Assembly (NCBI GenBank): GCA_965284315.1
Contig: OZ260072.1
Span: 372,001-436,000 of the forward strand
From: PCRC01 sp017848435
GTDB lineage: Bacteria; Pseudomonadota; Gammaproteobacteria; Burkholderiales; Burkholderiaceae_C
Length of the DNA: 64,000 bases
Direction: 5' to 3'
Below the pieces are notes generated by a model. That model saw only the letters and a list, made by a program, of their open reading frames with translations. It did no database searches and was not told the DNA's origin. Positions within the stretch are counted from its first letter, which is position 1. Each line of letters begins with the position of its first letter. Position numbers and translations under genes: made by a program. Positions 17,524-30,855 of the stretch are shown piece after piece.

Positions 17524-18918
17524 ATGAACCGACGAAACCTGCTGACCGGCAGTGCCGCACTGGCCGCCACCGCCGTGAGCCAGGTGGCCCTGGCCGCCCT
17601 GCCCGAGCCGGTGCTGATGGACAGCACCGCCACTGCACCACCGCTGGTGCCCAACACCGGCCGGCCGTACAACCCGGTCGTCACCCTCAACGGCTGGACC
17701 CTGCCCTGGCGCATGAACCAGGGCATCAAGGAGTTCCACCTGGTGGCCGAGCCGGTGGTGCGCGAGATGGCGCCCGGCTTCAAAGTCAACATGTGGGGCT
17801 ACAACGGGCAGAGCCCCGGCCCCACCATCGAGGTGGTGGAAGGCGACCGCGTGCGCATCTTCGTCACCAACAAGCTGCCCGAACACACCACCATCCACTG
17901 GCACGGCCAGCGCCTGCCCAACGGCATGGACGGTGTGGGCGGCGTGACGCAGCGGCAGATTCCCGTTGGCAAGACCTTTGTCTACGAGTTTGTGGCGCGC
18001 CGGCCCGGCACCTTCATGTACCACCCGCATGCCGACGAGGCCATCCAGATGGCGATGGGAATGATGGGCCTGTGGGTAACCCACCCCAAGGGCACCCACC
18101 CGCAGATCGACACGGTGGACCGCGACTTCTGCTTTCTGCTGAACGCCTTCGATGTGGACCCCGGCACCCAGACGCCCAAGATCATGACCATGCTGGACTT
18201 CAACATCTGGAGCTGGAACAGCCGCGTCTTCCCGGGCATTGACACGCTGAACGTGCGCAAGGGCGACAAGGTACGCATCCGCGTGGGCAACCTGACCATG
18301 ACCAACCACCCCATCCACCTGCACGGCCACGAGTTCCAGGTCACCGGAACCGATGGCGGCCCGGTGCCCCGGTCAGCGCGCTGGCCCGAAGTGACAACCG
18401 ACATCGCGGTCGGCCAGATGCGGCAGATCGACTTTTTGGCGGACGAGGAAGGCGACTGGGCCTTCCACTGCCACAAAAGCCACCACACCATGGGCGCGAT
18501 GGGCCACAGCTTCCCCACCATGATCGGCGTGGACCACCGCGGCCTGGTGAAGAAGATCCAGAAGCTGGTGCCCGACTACATGGTCATGGGCGAACGCGGC
18601 ATGGCCGACATGGGCGAGATGGAAATGCCGCTTCCCGACAACACCGCCCCCATGATGACCGGCGCCGGCCCCCACGGCCCGGTGGAAATGGGCGGCATGT
18701 TCACCCTGCTGAAGGTGCGCCGGGACCAGAAGCCGGGCGACTATTCCGACCCCGGCTGGTACAAGCAGCCGCCCGGCACACAGGCCTTTGAATGGACCGG
18801 CGAGTTGCCCAACCCGGCGCGCTTCAAGGCGGAAGGCGGCAGCGCCATGCCGTTGGCAAAGAAGCTGCCCAACATCGAAGTGGATGCCCGCAAACCCACC
18901 GGCCATGCAGGCCATTGA
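17524..18918 (+). CDS. Tat-exported multicopper oxidase, copper resistance
   Basis: 464 residues. A Tat-type signal (MNRRNLLTGSAALAATA) directs it to the periplasm folded. All copper motifs are present: HWHGQRLPNGMDGV and YHPHADEAIQMAMG in the first cupredoxin domain, NHPIHLHGHEF, and the type 1/type 3 signature HCHKSHHTMGAM in the last (H-C-H-x3-H-x4-M). A Met-rich segment (residues about 345-385, MVMGERGMADMGEMEMP) may bind Cu(I). It likely oxidises Cu(I) to the less toxic Cu(II). It sits between the channel gene and the cupredoxin gene in one operon. Confidence 0.93.
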   Translation: MNRRNLLTGSAALAATAVSQVALAALPEPVLMDSTATAPPLVPNTGRPYNPVVTLNGWTLPWRMNQGIKEFHLVAEPVVREMAPGFKVNMWGYNGQSPGPTIEVVEGDRVRIFVTNKLPEHTTIHWHGQRLPNGMDGVGGVTQRQIPVGKTFVYEFVARRPGTFMYHPHADEAIQMAMGMMGLWVTHPKGTHPQIDTVDRDFCFLLNAFDVDPGTQTPKIMTMLDFNIWSWNSRVFPGIDTLNVRKGDKVRIRVGNLTMTNHPIHLHGHEFQVTGTDGGPVPRSARWPEVTTDIAVGQMRQIDFLADEEGDWAFHCHKSHHTMGAMGHSFPTMIGVDHRGLVKKIQKLVPDYMVMGERGMADMGEMEMPLPDNTAPMMTGAGPHGPVEMGGMFTLLKVRRDQKPGDYSDPGWYKQPPGTQAFEWTGELPNPARFKAEGGSAMPLAKKLPNIEVDARKPTGHAGH

Positions 18919-18942
18919 CCAGCCCGCCACAGAAGGAACACC

Positions 18943-19431
18943 ATGAACACACGGTCACTCGCCATGGCGCTGGGCATGGTCTGCGCACCCGCATTCGCCC
19001 ACAGCGACAAACCCCACGGCCCAACGCCCGCCACGGCGGTGGTCAAGGAGCAAAAAGAATGGGGCATTGCCGGCGATGCCAAAGCCGTCAGCCGCACCAT
19101 CACGGTCCGCATGAAAGAAATGCGCTTCACGCCCGACCGCATCACGGTGAAGCAGGGCGAGACCATCCGCTTCGTTCTCAAAAACGAAGGGAAACTGCTC
19201 CACGAGATGGTGATCGGCACCCGGAAAGAGCTCGACGAACACGCCGCGCTGATGCTGAAATTTCCCAGCATGGAACACGACGAACCCTACATGGCCCATG
19301 TGCCGTCGGGCAAAAGCGGCGAGATCGTCTGGACCTTCAACCGCCCCGGCAGTTTTGAATTTGCCTGCCTGATCGCCGGGCATTACCAAGCCGGCATGGT
19401 CGGAAAAATTGTTGTTCAATCCCGCCCATGA
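18943..19431 (+). CDS. Periplasmic cupredoxin (CopI-like blue copper protein)
   Basis: 162 residues with a signal peptide (MNTRSLAMALGMVCAPAFA). The cupredoxin copper ligands are visible: His in EGKLLHEMVIG, then Cys and His in FEFACLIAGHYQAGM, with the Met as axial ligand. An extended loop (EHAALMLKFPSMEHDE) contains further Met and His. Proteins of this type are encoded beside multicopper oxidases and have been linked to copper tolerance (CopI). The start has AGAAGGAACACC upstream. It lies 24 bp after the oxidase and 12 bp before the CusF-like gene. Confidence 0.88.
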   Translation: MNTRSLAMALGMVCAPAFAHSDKPHGPTPATAVVKEQKEWGIAGDAKAVSRTITVRMKEMRFTPDRITVKQGETIRFVLKNEGKLLHEMVIGTRKELDEHAALMLKFPSMEHDEPYMAHVPSGKSGEIVWTFNRPGSFEFACLIAGHYQAGMVGKIVVQSRP

Positions 19432-19443
19432 ACGGGTGACGCC

Positions 19444-19737
19444 ATGAAAAACTTCACCCTGACGTTGGCACTCGCCCTTCTCGCCAGTACCGCATGGACC
19501 CAGACGCCAGAACGCACCGACGGCGTGGTCCGCAAGATCGACAAGGAAGCAAGGAAAATCACCATCCGCCACGGCGAGATCAAAAGCCTCGGCATGCCAC
19601 CGATGACCATGGTGTTCCAGGTGCAGGACGTGGCCGCACTGGACCAGCTCAAACCCGGCGACACGGTTCAATTCAGCGCCGGGAAATCGAACGGCGGCGC
19701 CTACATGGCCAGCGATATCCAGCCCGCCACGCCCTGA
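19444..19737 (+). CDS. CusF-like periplasmic copper-binding protein
   Basis: 97 residues with a signal peptide (LTLALALLASTAWT). It is a small OB-fold protein of the CusF family: TDGVVRKIDKEARKITIRHG carries the His ligand, and LGMPPMTMVF carries the two Met ligands. Where E. coli CusF has a Trp that stacks on Cu(I) (NWPEMTM), this protein has Met (GMPPMTM), as some CusF-like proteins do. It would shuttle Cu(I) in the periplasm. It is the last gene of the cluster; the CopZ-like gene converges on it with 19 bp between the stops. Confidence 0.9.
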   Translation: MKNFTLTLALALLASTAWTQTPERTDGVVRKIDKEARKITIRHGEIKSLGMPPMTMVFQVQDVAALDQLKPGDTVQFSAGKSNGGAYMASDIQPATP

Positions 19738-19756
19738 CACAGCACGGTGGCGTGGT

Positions 19757-19948
19757 TCAGGCCGGTGGGTAACCGGCTTCGGCCAAAGCCGCAGTGAGTT
19801 CGGGCTGGGTCAGCATGCTGGTGACCTGCACCGTTTTTTGGGGCAGGTCCACCACCACCGTGGCAGCCGGGTCGGCCTCTTTCAGCGCTTGGGTAACCGC
19901 GCCCACACAGTGGCCACAGGTCATGTCGGGCAGTTTGAATTCAAGCAT
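19757..19948 (-). CDS. HMA-domain copper chaperone (CopZ-like)
   Basis: 63 residues, a single heavy-metal-associated domain. The metal motif is unusual only in wording: LPDMTCGHCVGAVTQAL has the canonical M-x-C-x-x-C. It would bind Cu(I) and pass it to the P-type ATPase encoded at 23,473. The start at 19948 matches the family N-terminus and has GGAAACG upstream; an ATG four codons earlier (19960) is possible. Transcribed towards the copper cluster. Confidence 0.88.
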   Translation of the reverse strand: MLEFKLPDMTCGHCVGAVTQALKEADPAATVVVDLPQKTVQVTSMLTQPELTAALAEAGYPPA

Positions 19949-20029
19949 GTTCGTTTCCATCGGTGGCACACACGCCCCACTGTAAGCGGTGGGGCGTGCG
20001 CGTCGCCTGACTTGGATCAAACCCGGTCG

Positions 20030-21253
20030 TCAGCTGTCGATCTTGACCTCGCTGGCAACCAGCGTCACACGGTCGGTCCCGAGCATGCCCTTGGCCTCGA
20101 TGGTCTGGCCGTTGGCCAAGGTCGCGGCCGTGCCACGGGTGAAGGTGGCGCTGGCGTAGTTGACGGTCACACCACGCACCACAAAGGTCCGGGCCTGGGT
20201 GTTGAGCAACGACATGGTGCCCTTCACCTCAAAGCGTTCGTTCTCGGACGCACCCTCGAGCTTCACTTCGCGGGCCACCAGCACACCGTTTTGCACCGTG
20301 CCGCTGACCTCCACCTCGGCACCGAGCACCAGCCCGGTGGTGGGCGTGCGGGTGGCGCTGCGCGCGTCCACCGGCACACCGTTCACGCTGAAGCTGGTGC
20401 TGCTGGTGAAGGCGGTCACGTAGCCCTCTACCTCGGCCTCCAACCCATTGGACGCAGCGGCGGCCAGCGTGGCCGAGTTGGTGATGGACGTCGCTTGGTA
20501 CACCCCATTGACGCCAGGTACCAGCGACAAGGTTGCCCGCACGAACTGGCCGTTTTGCAGGGTGAAGCTCGGCGTCACCGCGTTGTAGCCCACCGCAACG
20601 GTCCCGATGTTGAAGGTGCGGTTGGTGGCGTTCAGGTTGGAGACCACACCGCGCAGCTTGAAGTTGGCGTTCACGCCGGTCACGCGTTCCACGCGGGTGG
20701 CGTTGTAGTTGCCCACACTGACCATCAGGCCGTAGACCTCCAGCACATCGTTGACGCGGATGGCCGCCAGACCGCCCACGTTGTCGTCGAAGACGGTGCC
20801 GGTGGCCACCTGGATCTGCTGGCCCAGGATGGTGAGGGTGTTGCCAGTGATCGCGCTCACCGGGCCCTTGATTTCGCTGCGGATGGCCACGCTGTTGGCG
20901 GTGGCACTGGCCACGCCTGCAGCATCGGTGGTGACGCCGCCGCCGTTGACCTCCACCACCATGCCCAGGCGCACCGCGCTGGAGCCGACGGTCACGCCAT
21001 CGTCACCGAACACGTTGGCGCGGCTGTCGTCGTAGCGGATGCCGTTGACGATGATGGAGCCAAAGCCCCGCACCGTACCGCTGGAGAACGAGCCGGTGCC
21101 GCCGGTGCTGATGCCGGCCAGGCTGCCCCCCGCCCCACCGCCGCCACACGCGGCGAGGACGGCAGTCGACATGGCGGCCAAGGTGAAGCCCCGGCGTGTC
21201 AGCACAAAGGGGGCAGCATGGTGGTCAGTGGGGGGGTTGTGGGTCTTGGACAC
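20030..21253 (-). CDS. DUF5666 domain lipoprotein
   Basis: 407 residues. The N-terminus has a twin-Arg (TRRGFTLAAM) and a lipobox (STAVLAAC) followed by a Gly-rich linker, so it is an exported lipoprotein. The body consists of several copies of a beta-barrel-like module with recurrent wording such as VRGFGSIIVNGIRYD, VSAITGNTLTILGQQIQV and ARTFVVRGVTVNYASATF, as in DUF5666 proteins. The function is unknown. The GTG start at 21253 has a strong GAGGAGA site, which favours it over the longer open frame. It follows the DUF6502 gene by 46 bp in the same direction. Confidence 0.85.
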   Translation of the reverse strand: MSKTHNPPTDHHAAPFVLTRRGFTLAAMSTAVLAACGGGGAGGSLAGISTGGTGSFSSGTVRGFGSIIVNGIRYDDSRANVFGDDGVTVGSSAVRLGMVVEVNGGGVTTDAAGVASATANSVAIRSEIKGPVSAITGNTLTILGQQIQVATGTVFDDNVGGLAAIRVNDVLEVYGLMVSVGNYNATRVERVTGVNANFKLRGVVSNLNATNRTFNIGTVAVGYNAVTPSFTLQNGQFVRATLSLVPGVNGVYQATSITNSATLAAAASNGLEAEVEGYVTAFTSSTSFSVNGVPVDARSATRTPTTGLVLGAEVEVSGTVQNGVLVAREVKLEGASENERFEVKGTMSLLNTQARTFVVRGVTVNYASATFTRGTAATLANGQTIEAKGMLGTDRVTLVASEVKIDS

Positions 21254-21299
21254 AGGGGTCTCCTCGTGGTGGGTACAGGTTGTTTGGGGGTGGTGAATG

Positions 21300-22166
21300 T
21301 CAGGGGCCGGTGGACCCGCCATTGGAGGCGTCCATTGGCCTGTCGTAGGAATACAGCCCGATGCGGATCTGCTGGTCTTGCAGTGCACCGGTGGTTTGGT
21401 CACGCTCGATCAGCGCGGTGAGTTCGGGGATCAGCGCATCGAACATGGTTTGCCACTGGCGCTGGATCAACGCCCGGGCTTGGTGGATGGAGGCGGGTGA
21501 CAGCTCATCGGCCACGATCGCCTGGTCAAAGTGCACGTTGCCGTCGCCCAGGACGTTGGCCACGCTGCCCTCCAGGTGGTCACCCACGTTCCCGGCCACG
21601 AACGCCACCATCTTGCTGAAGTCGTTTTTGGGAACCATCGCGTCTTTCACCAGCACCACGTGGTCGCTGGCTTCGTCGATGGCCGCCATGCCCAGGCGGC
21701 ACAGTTCTTCCAGCAGGCTGCGGGGGTGCACGTCTTTGGTAATGCCATGGGCCAACGACTCAAAACTCGGCTCACCGCCCTGCCTTGGCAAGGCCATGGG
21801 TTTGCCATCGTTGGCGTCTTTGTAGGCAGGGTCGCTCAACCATTTGGTGAACACCTCGCCAGCCAGCCAACGCTTGGGGCTGCCCGCCATCGCTTCTTGC
21901 GACACGAGGCGGGTGACCTCGCGTCGGTTCAGACCTGTGGCGGTGCTGATGCGGCTCACCAGACCGTGGGCCGGTGTGCCACCGAACTGGCGTTTGGCCG
22001 AATCCACCAGGGTCGCACGCAGCAGCTCGTCCAGCGACGCGTAGGACACCCCTTTGGAGATCGCCAACTGCGCCATCGGGCGCAGCAAGGCCCGGAAGGT
22101 GTCCAGCAATGCGGCTTGCTCGGACGACAGGGCGTTGCCGGTGGCGGCGGTTTCAGAGGCGTTCAT
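21300..22166 (-). CDS. DUF6502 family protein (putative DNA-binding regulator)
   Basis: 288 residues, soluble. The N-terminal third contains helices that read like a helix-turn-helix: LAISKGVSYASLDELLRATL and VSRISTATGLNRREVTRLVS. The rest is helical, with HPRSLLEELCRLGMAAI in the middle. The sequence matches the DUF6502 family as I know it. A regulatory role is inferred from the HTH-like segment and from a palindrome 18 bp upstream of its start, which recurs ahead of the gene at 23269. It is followed by DUF5666. Confidence 0.8.
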   Translation of the reverse strand: MNASETAATGNALSSEQAALLDTFRALLRPMAQLAISKGVSYASLDELLRATLVDSAKRQFGGTPAHGLVSRISTATGLNRREVTRLVSQEAMAGSPKRWLAGEVFTKWLSDPAYKDANDGKPMALPRQGGEPSFESLAHGITKDVHPRSLLEELCRLGMAAIDEASDHVVLVKDAMVPKNDFSKMVAFVAGNVGDHLEGSVANVLGDGNVHFDQAIVADELSPASIHQARALIQRQWQTMFDALIPELTALIERDQTTGALQDQQIRIGLYSYDRPMDASNGGSTGP

Positions 22167-22183
22167 GGGCCAAGTCTATCGGC

Positions 22184-22204
22184 GAATGTGTTGATCACAC
22201 ATTT
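22184..22204. promoter_or_regulatory. Palindromic operator-like site 1 (DUF6502 gene)
   Basis: GAATGTG-N7-CACATTT, where N7 is TTGATCA. It lies in the 46-bp gap between the putative beta-barrel gene stop and the DUF6502 start. The same 7-7-7 layout with near-identical arms occurs twice more at 23,285 and 23,318. The arms resemble CRP-family half sites but the spacer differs from the E. coli CRP site. Confidence 0.6.
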
Positions 22205-22212
22205 ATGCCGGA

Positions 22213-22980
22213 TCAGAAACGCACGGTGTAAGCCACGCCCACACCCCAGCGCGGGCTGGCGTCGGTGAACCCTTTGGTGAGCGTGAGCTGCACCACGTCT
22301 GCCGCGACCTTGGTCTGGTAGAACGCCGTCGCCTCGGACACAGGTCCGCTGCGCCCGTTGGCTTGGCGGTAAGTGTGGAACAGGCCCAAGTCGGTGCCCC
22401 GGGTCCAGCGCTTTTGCACGCCCAACTCGGCGAAAGCCGGGTTGGTGGCGGGCGGCAGGACATTGGAGGCACCGGTCTTGCGTTGGCCGATGTGCCCAAA
22501 AAACAGCCAGTCTCGGTGAGCGCGGTAGCCCTCCAGCTGGAGCGCCACGTCGGTACCACCGGTGCCCAAGCCCCGCTCGGCGTTGCCGGTCTTGGTTTTC
22601 ACCTTCAGCGTCAGGTCCAGGCCCTGGGCGGGTTGGGTTCCGGCCCACAGGGTGCGGCGCACCTTCAAGCCCACGTCGCCCCAACCACGCACCTTGGCAC
22701 TGGCCGTGGGGCTGCCGGGTGGCAACGCCTCTTCCAGCACAAGGTAGGGCAGGTCGAGACCGAACTGCCAGTTGGGGGTGTTGTACCGGGTCACCAGCGT
22801 GGTGGTCAGTGCGCGGGTGGCCGACAGGTCGCGCAGCGAGCCGTTGGCGTAATCGAGGGACAGGCCCACGTCCAAGCCCACCGGGTCGAATTTGGGAACG
22901 GCGTGGACGGCCGAGGTCAGCGCCAAAGACAGCAGCACCCACAGGCTTGGGCGGCGGATGGCAAGGGTCAGGTGGGTCAT
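22213..22980 (-). CDS. Putative outer-membrane beta-barrel protein
   Basis: 255 residues with a signal peptide (RRPSLWVLLSLALTSAVHA). The mature part alternates polar and apolar residues and ends in an aromatic (VGVAYTVRF), as outer-membrane barrels do. Wording such as LVTRYNTPNWQFGLDLPYLV and WGDVGLKVRRTLW recalls the MetA-pathway / transporter beta-barrel family. No substrate can be named. It lies between the repetitive-protein gene (82 bp upstream) and DUF6502 (46 bp downstream) on one strand, probably one transcript. Confidence 0.7.
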   Translation of the reverse strand: MTHLTLAIRRPSLWVLLSLALTSAVHAVPKFDPVGLDVGLSLDYANGSLRDLSATRALTTTLVTRYNTPNWQFGLDLPYLVLEEALPPGSPTASAKVRGWGDVGLKVRRTLWAGTQPAQGLDLTLKVKTKTGNAERGLGTGGTDVALQLEGYRAHRDWLFFGHIGQRKTGASNVLPPATNPAFAELGVQKRWTRGTDLGLFHTYRQANGRSGPVSEATAFYQTKVAADVVQLTLTKGFTDASPRWGVGVAYTVRF

Positions 22981-23062
22981 GGCAAAGGTGGACTGGCTTC
23001 AAACGTGGGGAAATCCGAGGTTCACACGCCGCCCGGTGGGATCAGGCCGGGCAGCGCATGGA

Positions 23063-23269
23063 TCAGCGGTGGCCGGCGCGCTCCGGACGCTCCACACGCT
23101 CGACGCGTTCGGCACGTTCTGGCCGCTCTGCGCGTTCAGGACGCTCGGCACGCTCAGGACGCTCGGCGCGTTCGACCCGCTCAGCCCGCTCGGTTTTGGC
23201 GAAGGCGGTGGACGACAGGGTGGCGGCCACCAACACGGCAGCCAGGGGGATGAGTTTCAAGTGCTTCAT
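23063..23269 (-). CDS. Small secreted ERAERP-repeat protein
   Basis: 68 residues. A clear signal peptide (LIPLAAVLVAATLSSTAFA) is followed by a mature part of about 44 residues made almost only of Glu, Arg, Ala, Pro and Val in a hexamer repeat (ERAERP / ERVERP), ending in AGHR. The repeat should form a highly charged, salt-bridged helix or an extended rod in the periplasm. A strong TAGGAGAG site precedes the ATG. Two copies of the palindrome described at 23,285 and 23,318 lie directly upstream. The function is unknown; no family is recognised. Confidence 0.75.
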   Translation of the reverse strand: MKHLKLIPLAAVLVAATLSSTAFAKTERAERVERAERPERAERPERAERPERAERVERVERPERAGHR

Positions 23270-23284
23270 GGGTTCTCTCCTAAT

Positions 23285-23305
23285 AAATGTGCACCGTGCA
23301 CATTT
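23285..23305. promoter_or_regulatory. Palindromic operator-like site 2
   Basis: AAATGTG-N7-CACATTT with the spacer CACCGTG; the symmetry extends two further bases on each side, giving a perfect 12+1+12 palindrome. It starts 16 bp upstream of the start codon of the ERAERP-repeat gene, in the position expected of a repressor site. The neighbouring copy is 33 bp away centre to centre, about three helical turns. Confidence 0.7.
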
Positions 23306-23317
23306 ATGGATTTGATC

Positions 23318-23338
23318 ATATGTGTTTTTTTCACATTT
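23318..23338. promoter_or_regulatory. Palindromic operator-like site 3
   Basis: ATATGTG-N7-CACATTT, the spacer being seven T residues. Same arm length and spacing as the sites at 22,184 and 23,285. It lies between the ERAERP-repeat gene and copA, so it could act on either. Confidence 0.55.
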
Positions 23339-23472
23339 ACAAGCGCTTCTGCAAAAAATATTTGAAAGCCTCTTGGGCCAGGCCGCAACAGCATCACCTG
23401 GTTAGAGTGCAATAGGTCTGACCACACGGGCCGAAGTCGCAGCCACCTCAACACCCCCAAGCTCCCAGCCGC

Positions 23473-25722
<2,250 letters not shown>

Positions 25723-25822
25723 GGCCGAAGGCAGATTTGGCATGAAAATGTCCGAAAACACCGCCCAGGGCCCCCTGCCAGGCACTCAGGGCGGCTTCAG
25801 TGGGCCATGCTAAGGTTTGGGC

Positions 25823-27199
25823 ATGCCCAAAGTCGTCCGCTACACCCTGCTGTCGATCCGCGATCTCGCGGTCTCGTTCGGCCCCTTTCTGCTGCTCGCT
25901 GCCGGCCTGTTGGCGCTGGCCTACTGGTGGCTCGACCCCAACCCGCCCAAGACGGTGACGCTGGCCACCGGCCCGGCACAAAGCGCCTACGACGAGTTTG
26001 GCAAGCGCTACGCCAAGGCGCTGGCGGCCTATGGCATTGAGGTCAAGCTGCTGCCCAGCGAAGGTTCGTCCGAGAACCTCGACCTGCTGCGCAGCGGCCG
26101 TGCCGACCTGGGCTTTGTGCAGGGCGGAACGAACGACCGCAAGATGGAAGACGAAGAAGACATCGAGTCGCTCGGCAGCCTGTTTGTGGAACCCCTGTGG
26201 CTGTTCTACCGCGAAGACGCCGCCCCCAAAGACACCAAAGACCCGGGCACCTTCAAGCCCCTCAGCGGACTGGGCCAGCTGCAGGGCCTGCGCGTCAACG
26301 TCGGCACCGCCGGCAGCGGCGTGCCCAACCTGATGGCCCGGCTGCTGGAAGCCAACCGCATCGACCCGGCCACGCTCAAGCTCAGCAACCTGTCGCAAAC
26401 CCCGGCCGTCACCGCGTTCCTGGCCGGTGAGCTGGACGCGCTGGTGTTCGCCTCCGCACCCGAATCGCTGATGGTGCAGCTGCTGCTGCAAACCCCCGGC
26501 GTGCGGCTGATGGACTTCCCGCAGAGCGAGGCCTACGCCCGCCGCTTCCCGTTCCTCACCCCCGCCCAGTTGCCACGCGGTGTGGTCGATCTGGCCAACG
26601 ACGTGCCGCCGCAAAACCTGCGGCTGGTGGCCACCACCACCGCGCTGCTGACCCGCAGCGACACCCACCCCGCGCTGCTGCAGCTGTTCTCGCAAACCGC
26701 GCAAAGCCTGCACAGCGGCGCGGGCTGGTTCAACCGCGCACGCCAGTTCCCCAACATCGACAACAACGAGCTGCCCGTGGCCAAGCAGGCCGACCGCACC
26801 ATCAAGAACGGCGCACCGCTGATGCAGCGCTACCTGCCCTTCTGGCTGGCGAACCTGATCGACCGGATGTGGCTGGCGCTGGGTGCCATTTTGGTACTGC
26901 TGCTGCCGCTCAGCCGGGTGGTGCCGCCGCTCTACAGCCTGCGCGTGCGCTCGCGGGTCTACCGCTGGTACGCGCAGCTGCGCGACATTGAAGAGCGGCT
27001 GAACACCCAGACCGAGGCGCCCGGGGGGCTGCTGAAGGAGATCGACGAACTCGATAGGGTGGCGGGCAACATCCATGTGCCGCTGTCGTACACCGACGAG
27101 CTGTACGCGCTGCGCAACAACATTGCGCTGGTGCGCAAGCGGCTGGTGCGCGCCGAGGAGGGTGCCGCCAGCACCGTCCCTGCTGCGCCGATGGTCTGA
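25823..27199 (+). CDS. TAXI-family TRAP-type solute-binding protein, membrane-anchored
   Basis: 458 residues. A TAXI-type (NMT1-like) periplasmic binding domain lies between two membrane anchors: an N-terminal segment (FGPFLLLAAGLLALAYWWL) and a C-terminal one (WLALGAILVLLLPLSRVVPP). A short cytoplasmic helical tail follows (YRWYAQLRDIEERLN ... YALRNNIALVRKRLV). Binding-domain wording: TVTLATGPAQSAYDEFGKRY and RVNVGTAGSGVPNLMARLL. No TRAP permease gene is adjacent, so a sensory or orphan role is possible. AAGG lies upstream of the ATG at 25823; an in-frame ATG two codons earlier is weaker. Confidence 0.87.
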   Translation: MPKVVRYTLLSIRDLAVSFGPFLLLAAGLLALAYWWLDPNPPKTVTLATGPAQSAYDEFGKRYAKALAAYGIEVKLLPSEGSSENLDLLRSGRADLGFVQGGTNDRKMEDEEDIESLGSLFVEPLWLFYREDAAPKDTKDPGTFKPLSGLGQLQGLRVNVGTAGSGVPNLMARLLEANRIDPATLKLSNLSQTPAVTAFLAGELDALVFASAPESLMVQLLLQTPGVRLMDFPQSEAYARRFPFLTPAQLPRGVVDLANDVPPQNLRLVATTTALLTRSDTHPALLQLFSQTAQSLHSGAGWFNRARQFPNIDNNELPVAKQADRTIKNGAPLMQRYLPFWLANLIDRMWLALGAILVLLLPLSRVVPPLYSLRVRSRVYRWYAQLRDIEERLNTQTEAPGGLLKEIDELDRVAGNIHVPLSYTDELYALRNNIALVRKRLVRAEEGAASTVPAAPMV

Positions 27200-27206
27200 G
27201 CCGGGC

Positions 27207-28868
<1,662 letters not shown>

Positions 28869-29095
28869 TTGAAGCTCTGCAATTCTGTGTGAGGGGAAAG
28901 CGCGGATTATCCCAGCATGCGACAATACGGGCTGTGCAGGCATCAGTGACCTGCACGTCAGCATCTTGCTGGGGCTGCGCCGCCGACCTCCGGTCTGGCA
29001 AATTGCCCACCCTGAAACCATCCGGTCTTTGACTGACGCGGTGTCCCAGACACCCCGACAGGCCGGTCCCAGGCGTCCGAGACGGGCGCTCATCC

Positions 29096-30763
<1,668 letters not shown>

Positions 30764-30802
30764 CACGCCACGCCGCCCGCTTGCAGGGCGGTGACCACAG
30801 GC

Positions 30803-30840
30803 AAAAAAGAGGGCTGGCGAATGCGATTCGCCAGCCCTCT
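30803..30840 (-). terminator. Strong hairpin terminator between rhlE and the collagen-like gene
   Basis: A 15-bp perfect stem (AGAGGGCTGGCGAAT paired with ATTCGCCAGCCCTCT) and a three-base loop. Read on the minus strand it is followed by six T residues, so it terminates the collagen-like lipoprotein gene. On the plus strand it lies 40 bp after the rhlE stop and may also help there, though without a T run. Confidence 0.85.
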
Positions 30841-30855
30841 GTGCTTGGCGCTCGC

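Noticed and set aside
19838..21421. Plus-strand frame of 527 codons opposite DUF5666
   Set aside because: His/Gly/Ala-rich shadow; DUF5666 on the minus strand has a strong ribosome binding site, a signal and family wording.
22981..23062. CRISPR-like array suggested by the tandem repeats near 23,080-23,190
   Set aside because: The repeats are 18 bp, contiguous and in frame inside a coding sequence; there are no spacers and no cas genes.
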